A DNA stretch of 10,019 nt from JAXHTH01 sp034211115 (GCA_034211115.1 JAXHTH010000204.1:1-10019), one strand, 5' to 3'; counted from the stretch's first letter, positions 1-7,230 are shown. Translations and numbers: made by a program. The notes: a model not told the origin generated them from the letters alone.

Positions 1-351
1 GCCGCGGCGCCGCAGGTTCGCCGTCGCCTTCGCCTCCTCCCGCGCCATCGCCTTCGCGGCCGAGGGTTCCAGGCCCTCGAAGCGCTGGAGCGATCGGGCG
101 TAAGCCGCCGTCGCCGCGTCCGCCGCGCGCGGGTAGCGATCGAAGTCGACGGCGGAGGCGTAGCGTTGCAGTGAGATGGGCTCGTCCAGCTCCATCATCG
201 CCGCCGCGTCGCTGTCGATCGCCTCGACCAGTTCCTCTTCGTCGCCCACGCCGGCCGCGGCAAGGACCGCCTCGAACGGCAGCACCGATTCGATGTCGCC
301 GGGCGTGGCGAGCGCCTCGCCGGCTCGTTCCTGAGCGTGACCGCCAGTCAT
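1..351 (-). CDS. Unrecognised acidic protein, N-terminal 117 residues (runs off left edge)
   Basis: An open frame reads leftward from an ATG at 351 to the window edge without a stop, giving 117 residues of an incomplete protein. The visible part is Ala/Glu/Asp-rich: an acidic helical stretch (residues about 36-57, with EEELVEAI and MMELDEP), then an Ala-rich segment ending in a basic patch (ATANLRRRG). I see no signal peptide, membrane segment or catalytic motif. The ATG at 351 is preferred over the in-frame ATG at 357 because a purine-rich GGGGGA sits at normal spacing before 351 but abuts 357. An extended -10 box (391-399, minus) lies about 40 bases upstream. Codon third positions are GC-rich, as in neighbouring genes. 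It is divergent from the small gene at 587. The function cannot be inferred; the basic end may lead into a domain outside the window. Confidence 0.62.
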   Translation of the reverse strand, partial: MTGGHAQERAGEALATPGDIESVLPFEAVLAAAGVGDEEELVEAIDSDAAAMMELDEPISLQRYASAVDFDRYPRAADAATAAYARSLQRFEGLEPSAAKAMAREEAKATANLRRRG

Positions 352-390
352 GAACATCCCCCTGCCCCTGAGGCATTCGTGGTTCGTTGC

Positions 391-399
391 AGTATAGCA
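391..399 (-). promoter_or_regulatory. Extended -10 promoter box for the leftward gene
   Basis: On the minus strand this reads TGCTATACT, which is a TGn extension followed by a 5/6 match to TATAAT. The start codon at 351 is about 40 bases downstream, leaving room for a short leader and the GGGGGA ribosome binding site. No good -35 hexamer is visible at 16-18 bases, which is tolerable for an extended -10 element. This is a prediction from consensus only. Confidence 0.38.
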
Positions 400-546
400 G
401 GACCGCTCGGCGCCGGTTGCCCCCTCCCGGTCGGCCCCTCGGGGTTTTTGATGCGAAAATCCCCGCCGCCGGGCCCGCCCGGCCCGATTCGGCGCCGCCC
501 GGCCCCGAGTCGTCGAAGAACCGGTCAATCCGGGAAGACCGCCGGT

Positions 547-552
547 TATACT
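547..552 (+). promoter_or_regulatory. -10 box (TATACT) for the small gene at 587
   Basis: TATACT matches TATAAT at five of six positions and lies 34 bases before the TTG start, so the transcript would have a leader of about 28 bases containing the strong ribosome binding site. The -35 region is poor: the best hexamer, CGGTCA at 522-527, matches TTGACA at only three positions with a 19-base spacer. Confidence 0.35.
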
Positions 553-572
553 GGGGCGCGGCCGCAACTCTC

Positions 573-579
573 GGAGGAG
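573..579 (+). promoter_or_regulatory. Strong ribosome binding site that fixes a TTG start
   Basis: GGAGGAG lies seven bases before a TTG codon at 587. This is a near-ideal Shine-Dalgarno sequence at ideal spacing, and it is the main reason to call the small gene with a non-ATG start. No in-frame ATG lies nearby. Confidence 0.75.
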
Positions 580-586
580 TCAGCCC

Positions 587-892
587 TTGACGCCTGACGA
601 TCTTATTCAGTCGGAACTTGATGCCCGATGGGCCTGGGAGCATCTCCGAGAGCACTCCGATTGGCTCGCCTCGTACCTCCAGCAGCCGCCTGAGGCCCTT
701 TCCGCGGAGGATCAACGGCTCGTCGCCCTGATGGCCCGGCTGGTGCTGGGGGCGATGTGGAACACGCACGCCACGGGCGACCTCGACCGACTTCGCCCGC
801 CCCCCGATGACGGGGCAGAATCGGCCGCGGAGCCGGCGCGGCGGCTGACCGGGCCGCTGGCGCCTCCGCCGTCCTCGGCCCCGGAGACCTGA
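587..892 (+). CDS. Small unrecognised protein, 101 residues, TTG start
   Basis: The frame starts at TTG, supported by GGAGGAG seven bases upstream, and ends with TGA at 890-892. Residues 1-62 look folded and helical: a Trp-rich stretch (ARWAWEHLREHSDWLASYL, residues about 13-31) and an Ala/Leu helix (LVALMARLVLGAMW, about 45-58). Residues 63-101 are a Pro/Ala/Asp-rich, probably disordered tail. There is no signal peptide or Cys cluster. I do not recognise the family. The helical segment is only moderately hydrophobic and carries charges, so a soluble protein is more likely than a membrane one. It converges on the flavoprotein operon, with 19 bases between the two stop codons and no terminator hairpin in the gap. 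The ribosome binding site makes it likely to be real. Confidence 0.7.
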   Translation: MTPDDLIQSELDARWAWEHLREHSDWLASYLQQPPEALSAEDQRLVALMARLVLGAMWNTHATGDLDRLRPPPDDGAESAAEPARRLTGPLAPPPSSAPET

Positions 893-911
893 CGGCCCGC
901 CCGCACCGCTT

Positions 912-2081
912 CTACTTCAGCCCCTCGACCTCCGCGTGGATGAAGTCCCGGCTCAGCGCGAGTTCGGCGAAGACGTCATCGTCGATGGTGGGCGTCCGGT
1001 CGGCGATCAGGCTCGCCATGCATTCGCCCACCCCGGGGCCGAGCATGAAGCCCTGCCCGCACATTCCGACTGCAAGGTACATGCCCTCGATCCCGTCCAC
1101 GGCCCCGAGGATCGGCACGCCGTCGGGCGTCATCGGATACAGCCCGCGCCAGATCCGCCGAATGAGCAGGTGCTCGAAGGCGGGAATGAGATCGATCAAC
1201 CTCCGGGCGATGACGGGCAGGAACTCGCTGGTGCTTTCCCGGTTCTCGCCCACGATGGGATCCCGGGGCGTGTAACAGAAGATGATCTGCGCTTCGCTGT
1301 TCTGCCCGAAGTAGAAGTTGGCCGTCTTCCCCTCCGGGCCGGGGCGGAGATCGACGATGAGCGGATCGAGGAACGGCTTGATGGGCGCGGAGATGCCGGC
1401 CTCGTGGCTGTCGGGCACGACGGGGATCTCCAGGCGCGTCATCGCGCCGATGCGGCGCGCGTCGCCCCCGGCCGCGTTCAGCACCGCCGCCGTCGCGTAG
1501 CGTCCCTTGTCGGTGATCACCGCCTCCACCCGTCCGCTGCGGACGTCGATGCCCGTCACCGTCTCCCGCAGGCGATACTCGGCGCCGAAGCGCCGGGCGA
1601 CCTTCCAGCAGGCGTCGGCGAACATGAGCGGGGAAACCTGCCCGTCGCCGGGCGAGAACGTCCCGCCCCGCAGGTCGCGCTCGTTGATCCCGGGGACGAT
1701 CTCGCAAATCGAGTCCGGCTCGTGCCAGTCGATGTCCAGTCCGTAATGATGCTGCGTGGGGAGGAGCCCCTTGAGCAGGTTTTCGACATCATCGTCGAAG
1801 ACGGGAAAGCAGTAGCCGCCCTCCTTCCAGCCGACCTCGATGCCGTAGGTGTCCTTGAACGTCGAGAAGTGCTCGATGCTGCGCAGCCCGAGGCTGATCT
1901 TGGCGGGATCGGAATGGGTGGCCCGCACGCCGCCGATCGCGGCCTTGTTCTGCCCCTGCCCCGGCGCGGCGCCCTGATCGAGCACGAGCACCTTCAGACC
2001 GCGCCGGGCGAGGAAGAGCGCGGCGGGATTCCCCACGCTCCCCGCGCCGATGACCACGATGTCATACGTCGGAGAGCTCAC
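912..2081 (-). CDS. DAO-family FAD-dependent oxidoreductase (catalytic, beta-like subunit)
   Basis: This is a 389-residue protein of the D-amino-acid oxidase/glycine oxidase fold, the usual length for the family. The N-terminus holds the FAD ADP-binding motif VVIGAGSVG (about residues 9-17) and an acidic end of strand 2 (VLVLDQG). AAIGGVRATHSD (about 47-58), VVPDSHEAGI (about 221-230) and the C-terminal GLYPMTPDGVPILG and GMCGQGFMLGPG are landmarks of the sarcosine/proline/opine dehydrogenase beta-subunit group. It should oxidise the C-N bond of a secondary amino acid and pass electrons to its partner. The start is GTG at 2081, which overlaps the stop of the upstream partner as GTGA; the frame is open further upstream to 2390, but that part is antisense-free coding for the partner and lies before the FAD motif. 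The ribosome binding site is weak, so translation is probably coupled. The substrate is unknown: L-proline, hydroxyproline, sarcosine and opines are all possible. Confidence 0.93.
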   Translation of the reverse strand: MSSPTYDIVVIGAGSVGNPAALFLARRGLKVLVLDQGAAPGQGQNKAAIGGVRATHSDPAKISLGLRSIEHFSTFKDTYGIEVGWKEGGYCFPVFDDDVENLLKGLLPTQHHYGLDIDWHEPDSICEIVPGINERDLRGGTFSPGDGQVSPLMFADACWKVARRFGAEYRLRETVTGIDVRSGRVEAVITDKGRYATAAVLNAAGGDARRIGAMTRLEIPVVPDSHEAGISAPIKPFLDPLIVDLRPGPEGKTANFYFGQNSEAQIIFCYTPRDPIVGENRESTSEFLPVIARRLIDLIPAFEHLLIRRIWRGLYPMTPDGVPILGAVDGIEGMYLAVGMCGQGFMLGPGVGECMASLIADRTPTIDDDVFAELALSRDFIHAEVEGLK

Positions 2082-4177
2082 GTGTTCGTCTTGTTGTTGT
2101 TCTTCTTCTTCAGCCCCGCGAGGATGCCCAGCGGCACTTCCGTCTCCAGCGGCCGCTGCGTGGGCATCGTCACCTCGTCCAGATCGACGCCCTCTTCGCG
2201 GAAGAGGCGGAGGATCAGCTCGGTGCAGGTGTTGCCGCCGCAGGCGCCCATCCCCGAACGGACCGAGGCCTTGAGCTGGTTGAGGTCGCGCACGCCGGCG
2301 CGGATCTCGCCCACGATCTGCTCCCTGCTCACCCGCGAGCAGCGGCAGACGATCGCCTCGCCATCCGCCGGCGCCACCTCCGACGAACACGCCGCCCGCT
2401 CCGGCTGCACGCGGAAGCCGGCCACCTTCAATCGATGGTCATAGGGCACGCGCACGGTGAAGAGGTAGCGCCGGTCGGCGTACTTGCCGAGCTTGATCTT
2501 CGTGACGAGCCCCTCGCCCACGGGTTCGCCGTCCTCATCCACCGTCTGCACGATCGAGCCCTCCTTCAGATCGCCCAGCGGCAGCTCCCACGGCAGCATC
2601 AGGCTCGCCGTGTTCTTCTCCGGATCATCCCTGATGACGAGCGACACCGCCAGGCCGGGGCAGACGAGCACACACTTGCCGCACTTGATGCATGAATCGC
2701 CCAGGAACTGCGGCGTGTTCATGATCGAATCGCCGGTGAGCTCGATCTGCTTGACGGGACAGACGTCCACGCACGGATTGCACGGAATCTCCTGATCGCA
2801 GCGGAAGAGCGGGAACGACTCGAGTTCCTCCGGCTCGGAGAACGGAGGGGGCTTCATCTCGCCCGGCTTGGCGCGCAGCACCTCGGCCGTGGCGTGCCAT
2901 TGCGGGGGAATCTCGATGGCGTGTCCGAGTTCGGCGGCGACCTCGCGGCCCACGATCCGGCCGCTGAAGATCGCCGCCGACGCCTCCGCGATCTCCTGCG
3001 AATCGCCCGCGGCGAACGCCTTCATCCCGTACTCCTTCGCCTTCACCAGCATCTCGTTGATGGGGCTCAGGCCGACCGCGATGAGCAGCGTGTCGACTTC
3101 ATAGGTTCGCTGCGTGCCGGGGATGACGTTGAACTCGCCGTCGACGGCGGCGATGGTGACCCGTTCCAGGCTCTCGCCCCCGTCGGCGCGGAGGACGGTG
3201 TGACTCGTCCACACGGGCACGCCGAGGCGCTTGATCTTGTCCTCGTGCACCTTGTACCCGCCGACCTGCGGCAGGGCTTCGACGAGCCCGATGACCTCGA
3301 TCCCCGCCTGCAGCGCGTGATAGGCGGCGATGAGGCCCACGTTTCCCCCGCCGACGACGAACAGCCGCTCCGCCGGCCTGACGCGATCGCGATTGGCCAG
3401 CGTCTGGAACGCGCCGGCGCCGTACACGCCGGGCAGATCGCAGCCGGGGAAGGCCAGGCCCTTCTCGCGCGCCCCGGCGGCGACGATCATCGCCTGCGGC
3501 TCGATGAGCACGTACTCGTCATCCTTCAGCACGCCGACTTTCTGGTCATAGTAGATGCCGACCGCGGTGGTGCTCGTCCAGACCTCCACCGAATCGTGGG
3601 AAGCGACCTCACCGCCGAGGATGTGCGCGATGTCGATGCCGCGGGTGCCCGCGTAACAGTCATCGCGTGAGCCGAAGAAGTTGTGCGTCTGGAGGGTCAG
3701 CTTCCCGCCCAGCTCGGGCTTGTCATCGATGACGAGGGTGTCGATGCCCAGGGCGCCCAGTTCGGCGGCGGCGGTGAGGCCGCTGGGCCCCCCGCCGATG
3801 ATGAGTACCTCCGTCTTGCGGATCGGTGTCTCGTCGAAGTCGCCGGCGCGTTCGGCCGGCCTCAGCTCCGGGATCCCCTCGCAGGAGCGGACGTCCATCC
3901 CCTCCCGCAGGGCGGTCATGCAGCTCTTGAGGGGAATGCCGTCGACGATGACCATGCACTGGGAGCACTGGCCGTTGGCGCAGAACATGCCCTGCGGCGC
4001 GCCGTCGGCGGGGTGATGGCCGAACACGCGGATGCCGTTGGCGAAGAGCGCGGTGGCGATCATCTCGCCCTCGCGTCCCCGCAGGGGTTTGCCGTTGAAC
4101 TGGAACTGGACGGCGGGCCGGTCCTCGATCGCCAGGATGGGGTGCGTTTGTAACCGGAAGTCGTCCTGACCACTCAT
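2078..4177 (-). CDS. Multi-cluster iron-sulfur flavoprotein (fused alpha-like subunit of an amine/imino-acid dehydrogenase)
   Basis: This 699-residue electron-transfer subunit is a fusion of parts that are often separate. Residues 20-105 are a sarcosine-oxidase-alpha-type [2Fe-2S] domain (Cys66, 71, 74, 86). Residues 122-420 are a pyridine-nucleotide-disulfide-oxidoreductase-like flavin domain, with LIIGGGPSGLTAAAEL (125-140), a second nucleotide motif FVVGGGNVGLIAA (273-285) and FAAGD (388-392). Residues 455-510 are a 2[4Fe-4S] ferredoxin (Cys460, 466, 469, 473 and 496, 499, 502, 506). A beta-rich linker covers about 534-600. Residues 609-655 are a BFD-like [2Fe-2S] domain (Cys611, 613, 646, 651). 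The extreme C-terminus is a Lys/Asn-rich tail. It most resembles the HcnB/opine-oxidase/dye-linked proline dehydrogenase alpha group. The ATG at 4177 has GGGAG ten bases upstream and a good promoter. It overlaps the DAO gene by four bases and is therefore inferred to be its partner. The physiological electron acceptor cannot be read from the sequence. Confidence 0.95.
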   Translation of the reverse strand: MSGQDDFRLQTHPILAIEDRPAVQFQFNGKPLRGREGEMIATALFANGIRVFGHHPADGAPQGMFCANGQCSQCMVIVDGIPLKSCMTALREGMDVRSCEGIPELRPAERAGDFDETPIRKTEVLIIGGGPSGLTAAAELGALGIDTLVIDDKPELGGKLTLQTHNFFGSRDDCYAGTRGIDIAHILGGEVASHDSVEVWTSTTAVGIYYDQKVGVLKDDEYVLIEPQAMIVAAGAREKGLAFPGCDLPGVYGAGAFQTLANRDRVRPAERLFVVGGGNVGLIAAYHALQAGIEVIGLVEALPQVGGYKVHEDKIKRLGVPVWTSHTVLRADGGESLERVTIAAVDGEFNVIPGTQRTYEVDTLLIAVGLSPINEMLVKAKEYGMKAFAAGDSQEIAEASAAIFSGRIVGREVAAELGHAIEIPPQWHATAEVLRAKPGEMKPPPFSEPEELESFPLFRCDQEIPCNPCVDVCPVKQIELTGDSIMNTPQFLGDSCIKCGKCVLVCPGLAVSLVIRDDPEKNTASLMLPWELPLGDLKEGSIVQTVDEDGEPVGEGLVTKIKLGKYADRRYLFTVRVPYDHRLKVAGFRVQPERAACSSEVAPADGEAIVCRCSRVSREQIVGEIRAGVRDLNQLKASVRSGMGACGGNTCTELILRLFREEGVDLDEVTMPTQRPLETEVPLGILAGLKKKNNNKTNT

Positions 4178-4206
4178 CGAGAAGGGTCTCCCAGCGTCGG
4201 TATACT
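4177..4206 (+). promoter_or_regulatory. Candidate putA promoter
   Basis: TATACT at 4201-4206 (5/6 match to TATAAT) lies 18 bases after TCGAGA at 4177-4182 (4/6 match to TTGACA). The leader to the putA ATG would be about 130 bases. The elements overlap the leftward operon promoter and the start codon of the Fe-S flavoprotein gene, so the two polymerases could not easily occupy the region together. The -35 match is modest. Confidence 0.33.
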
Positions 4207-4213
4207 TCGAGGG

Positions 4214-4242
4214 ATTGAAGAGGGGGAGGGAGCTTTAGTCAA
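4214..4242 (-). promoter_or_regulatory. Promoter of the leftward flavoprotein operon
   Basis: On the minus strand, TTGACT (4242 to 4237, 5/6 match to TTGACA) is followed after exactly 17 bases by TTCAAT (4219 to 4214, 4/6 match to TATAAT). Transcription would start near 4207, giving a leader of about 30 bases with GGGAG at 4192 to 4188 as the ribosome binding site for the ATG at 4177. The stretch about 4200-4265 is clearly less GC-rich than the surrounding coding sequence. Confidence 0.5.
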
Positions 4243-4344
4243 GAAGATCCAATAGTCCGATTTTGTGAAGGGCCCACGTCCCCGCCGCCCCGCCGCGGCC
4301 GGCGACGACCCGCCGCGCCGACGATCCTCTCCAGCCGAACCCGC

Positions 4345-7230
4345 ATGAGCGAAGCCCGCCAGCCCGAGACCGATCGTTCCGTCGCCCCCCCACCGGCCGG
4401 CGCGTTCGACGCGGCCCTGGAGCGGCGGATCGGCGCGCTCGGCCGCACCCTGCTTCAGCGCGCCCGCTCGGCGCGCTCCGGGATCCTGTCCGGCGATTAC
4501 TGGACCGAGCGGCTCATGGACTGGTCGACGCGCGATGAAGCGTTCAAGGACCGGCTGTTCCGCTTCGTCGACGTTTTCCCCGCCCTCACCACACCTGAGC
4601 AGGTGCAGGCGCATCTGGAGGATTACTTCCTCCGTTCAAAGGTGAGACTGCCCTTCGGGGTCGGGGCCGTCCTCCGCGCCGGCCGGATGTCAAAGTCGAT
4701 CACGAGCCGCATCATCGCCGGTCAGGTGCGGTCGATGGCCGGGCGCTTCATCGCCGGGTCGGATGTGCAGGCCGCCCTGCCCGTGCTTGAGAAGCTCTGG
4801 CGAAGCGGCCTCGGTCACACCATCACCCTGCTGGGCGAGGAATGCCTCAGCGAGCGCGAAGCGCTGGCGTATCAGGAAGCCTACCTGCGCATCCTGCGCG
4901 CCCTCGCCGCGGCCGCGTCCTCCTGGCCCGTCCGGGAGCGCGCCGAGCACGATCATCTCGGTCCGATCCCGCGCATCAACGTGTCGCTGAAGCTCAGCGC
5001 GCTGCATCCCGCGCTCGACCCGGTCGCGTCCGATGCCATCGCACCGGCCCTGCAGGAGACAATCCGGCCGATCCTTGACGAAGCGAAGCGCCTCGGGGCG
5101 CAGATCCACTTCGACAACGAGCACCGCGCGCTGAAGGATCTCATCTTCGACGTGTTCATGCGCTGCGCGGAAGAGACGGACACCCCCATCGGCGTCGTCG
5201 TGCAGGCGTATCTCCAGAGCGCGGAGGACGATGCGCAGCGGCTCATCGACTTCACGCGCCGCACGGGACGGCAGATCACCATCCGCCTCGTCAAGGGCGC
5301 CTACTGGGATTCGGAGGACGCGCTCGCGGTGCGCATGGACTGGCCGGGTTACGTCTGGAGCCACAAGTCGGAGACGGATGCGTGCTTCGAGCGGGTAGCG
5401 CGGATGTTCGTGGACGCAACGCCGCGCACGGCCGGCGAAGGCGGCACGAAGCTGGCCCTCGGTTCGCACAACGCCCGCTCCATCGCCGCCACCCTCGCCC
5501 TGCTCGAGCGGCGTGATCTGCCGCTGACCGCGGTCGAGCTGCAGATGCTCTACGGCATGGCGGGTGAGTTGAAGACCGCCGCCGCCGGGCTCGAGTATCG
5601 TGTGCGCGATTACGTCCCGGTGGGCGAGCTGATCCCGGGGATGGCGTACCTGGTTCGCCGACTGCTGGAGAACACATCCAACGAATCGTGGCTGAAGGCG
5701 TCGTTCAGCGATCGCGCCTCGGACGAGGCGCTGCTCGCCTCGCCGCACGCGCCGCGCCCCGCGGTGTCTCCTCACCTCGGGGCGACCGGGCTTCGCGAGG
5801 AACAGCCCGAGCCGCCGCGGACGGTTATGGACTGCGACGCGGACGAGCCGTTCCTGATCGAACCGCAGCGCCACTTCGCCGTTCCTGCCGTGCGCCGGGC
5901 GTTCTCGAAAGCGATTCACCGTCCGCCGCCGCGCGAGTTTCAGGCGGAAGGGACCGAGTCGGCCGATCCGGAGGAGGCGATCACCGCGGCCCGGGCCGCT
6001 CTGCTCGACTGGGGCACGCTGCCCGCGTTCACTCGAGGGGCGATCGTCCTGGAGGCGGCGTCGATCATGCAACGGCGGCGCGACGAGCTCGCCGGCCTCA
6101 TGATCCGGCACGCCGGAATGACCTGGCGCGATGCGGACCTGGAGGTCTGCCGCGCCATCGAGTTCTGTGTCTACCACGCACAGTGGGCGGCGGATCTCAT
6201 GGGCGGCCGGCCGGGTGCGGCGCGGCCGCGCCGCGTCTGCCTGCTCTCCCCGCCGCACGGCGCCCCGCTGGCCGGGCTCTGCGCGCCTGTCGCGGCGGCG
6301 CTGACGACCGGCAACACGGTCCTCCTCGCCCCTGACGCCGCGACACGCGCGATCGCGCGGATCTTCATCGCCATCATGGACAGAGCAGGATGTCCCCGAA
6401 AGGCGCTGCGGCTTCTCAGTGAGTCCGCCGCGCGGGTTCTGTCATCACGACCCGAGCTCGAGCGGATCGAACCGCCGCCGGGCCGCGGCGGCACCGTCCT
6501 CGTGGATGAATCGGCCGACCTGGACAGCGCAGTCGCCGGGGTGCGCCGCGCCGCGTTTGCCTTCTCCGGTCAGAGCCGGCACGCCTGCAAGCGCGCGATC
6601 GTGCTGCACTCCGTCTACGACGCTTTCCTGGAACGTCTGTGCGAGTCGACGGCGGGGCTGAAGATCGGCGATCCGATCGACCCGTCCACTCACATCGGAC
6701 CCGTTCTCGATGAAAGCACGCGTGAGGCGGCAGAGCACCGGATCACGGCGGCCCGGGCCGAAGCGCGGCCCGCCCTGGCGATGGACCTGCCCGGGAAGGA
6801 TGCGCTCCTTCCCGGCCGCCCCTACGTGGCGCCGCATATCTTCGCCGATGTCCCCCCCACCGGCGGGCTCGCCCGCGAGCCGAGCCCAGGCCCCGTCCTG
6901 GCGCTCATGCGGGTCGCGTCCTTCGCGCAGGCGATCGAAGCCGCGATCGCCAACGAACCCATCACCGCGCTTGGCGTCTATTCGCGCACGCCGTCGCATA
7001 CCGACCGGGTTCGCGGCCGATCGAGCGCGCCCCTGCTGTTCATCAACTGCCCGATCGAGAGCCCTCCGGTCGGCGGATGGTTGACCGAGAGACATGTTGC
7101 TCCCGGCCCCCCGGTCGTTGGCCTGGAGCACATTCGCCGGTTCATCGAGCCATCGATGATCGGCAAGCAGTCGCCATACGGCAGCCGCTATGCAGTTGTC
7201 GATCATGTCCCCGAGCTATCCGGGGATTGA
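4345..7230 (+). CDS. putA: PutA-type protein: intact proline dehydrogenase fused to a degenerate P5C dehydrogenase domain
   Basis: The 961 residues match the minimal PutA type without the DNA-binding domain of the E. coli protein. Residues 45-455 are the FAD proline dehydrogenase barrel: RINVSLKLSAL (210-220), FDNEHRALKDL (256-266), VVQAYLQ (285-291), IRLVKGAYWDSE (313-324), and VRRLLENTSNES (437-448) with the Arg438/Arg439 pair and Glu442 that hold the proline carboxylate. This half looks active and would make pyrroline-5-carboxylate. Residues about 540-935 follow the aldehyde dehydrogenase fold (WRDADLEVCRAIEFC, VDESADLDSAV, IGPVLD, IFADVP), but the functional residues are replaced: the catalytic Cys by Arg745, the general-base Glu by Pro711, the PWNF Asn by Gly639, the KP Lys by Ala662, and the EIFGPV Glu by Pro846. 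The FTGS segment is missing. The frame is unbroken, so this is a pseudoenzyme domain rather than a pseudogene. The ATG is the first start codon in the frame, but no Shine-Dalgarno precedes it. Confidence 0.95.
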   Translation: MSEARQPETDRSVAPPPAGAFDAALERRIGALGRTLLQRARSARSGILSGDYWTERLMDWSTRDEAFKDRLFRFVDVFPALTTPEQVQAHLEDYFLRSKVRLPFGVGAVLRAGRMSKSITSRIIAGQVRSMAGRFIAGSDVQAALPVLEKLWRSGLGHTITLLGEECLSEREALAYQEAYLRILRALAAAASSWPVRERAEHDHLGPIPRINVSLKLSALHPALDPVASDAIAPALQETIRPILDEAKRLGAQIHFDNEHRALKDLIFDVFMRCAEETDTPIGVVVQAYLQSAEDDAQRLIDFTRRTGRQITIRLVKGAYWDSEDALAVRMDWPGYVWSHKSETDACFERVARMFVDATPRTAGEGGTKLALGSHNARSIAATLALLERRDLPLTAVELQMLYGMAGELKTAAAGLEYRVRDYVPVGELIPGMAYLVRRLLENTSNESWLKASFSDRASDEALLASPHAPRPAVSPHLGATGLREEQPEPPRTVMDCDADEPFLIEPQRHFAVPAVRRAFSKAIHRPPPREFQAEGTESADPEEAITAARAALLDWGTLPAFTRGAIVLEAASIMQRRRDELAGLMIRHAGMTWRDADLEVCRAIEFCVYHAQWAADLMGGRPGAARPRRVCLLSPPHGAPLAGLCAPVAAALTTGNTVLLAPDAATRAIARIFIAIMDRAGCPRKALRLLSESAARVLSSRPELERIEPPPGRGGTVLVDESADLDSAVAGVRRAAFAFSGQSRHACKRAIVLHSVYDAFLERLCESTAGLKIGDPIDPSTHIGPVLDESTREAAEHRITAARAEARPALAMDLPGKDALLPGRPYVAPHIFADVPPTGGLAREPSPGPVLALMRVASFAQAIEAAIANEPITALGVYSRTPSHTDRVRGRSSAPLLFINCPIESPPVGGWLTERHVAPGPPVVGLEHIRRFIEPSMIGKQSPYGSRYAVVDHVPELSGD

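Noticed and set aside
432..464. Hairpin-like CCCCTCGGGGTTTTT and GGGGTTTTT/AAAATCCCC between the divergent genes
   Set aside because: The stems are short or mismatched, and no gene in the window would be terminated there.
2082..2390. Upstream extension of the DAO oxidoreductase frame
   Set aside because: The extension lies wholly within the partner gene and precedes the FAD-binding motif; the GTG at 2081 puts that motif at the normal N-terminal position.
936..2444. Long plus-strand open frame of about 500 codons opposite the flavoprotein operon
   Set aside because: It lies antisense to two well-recognised enzymes and its product resembles no family; open antisense frames are expected in GC-rich DNA.
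4690..6258. Long minus-strand open frame inside putA
   Set aside because: It is antisense to the PutA coding sequence, with an Arg-rich product typical of a GC-rich shadow.
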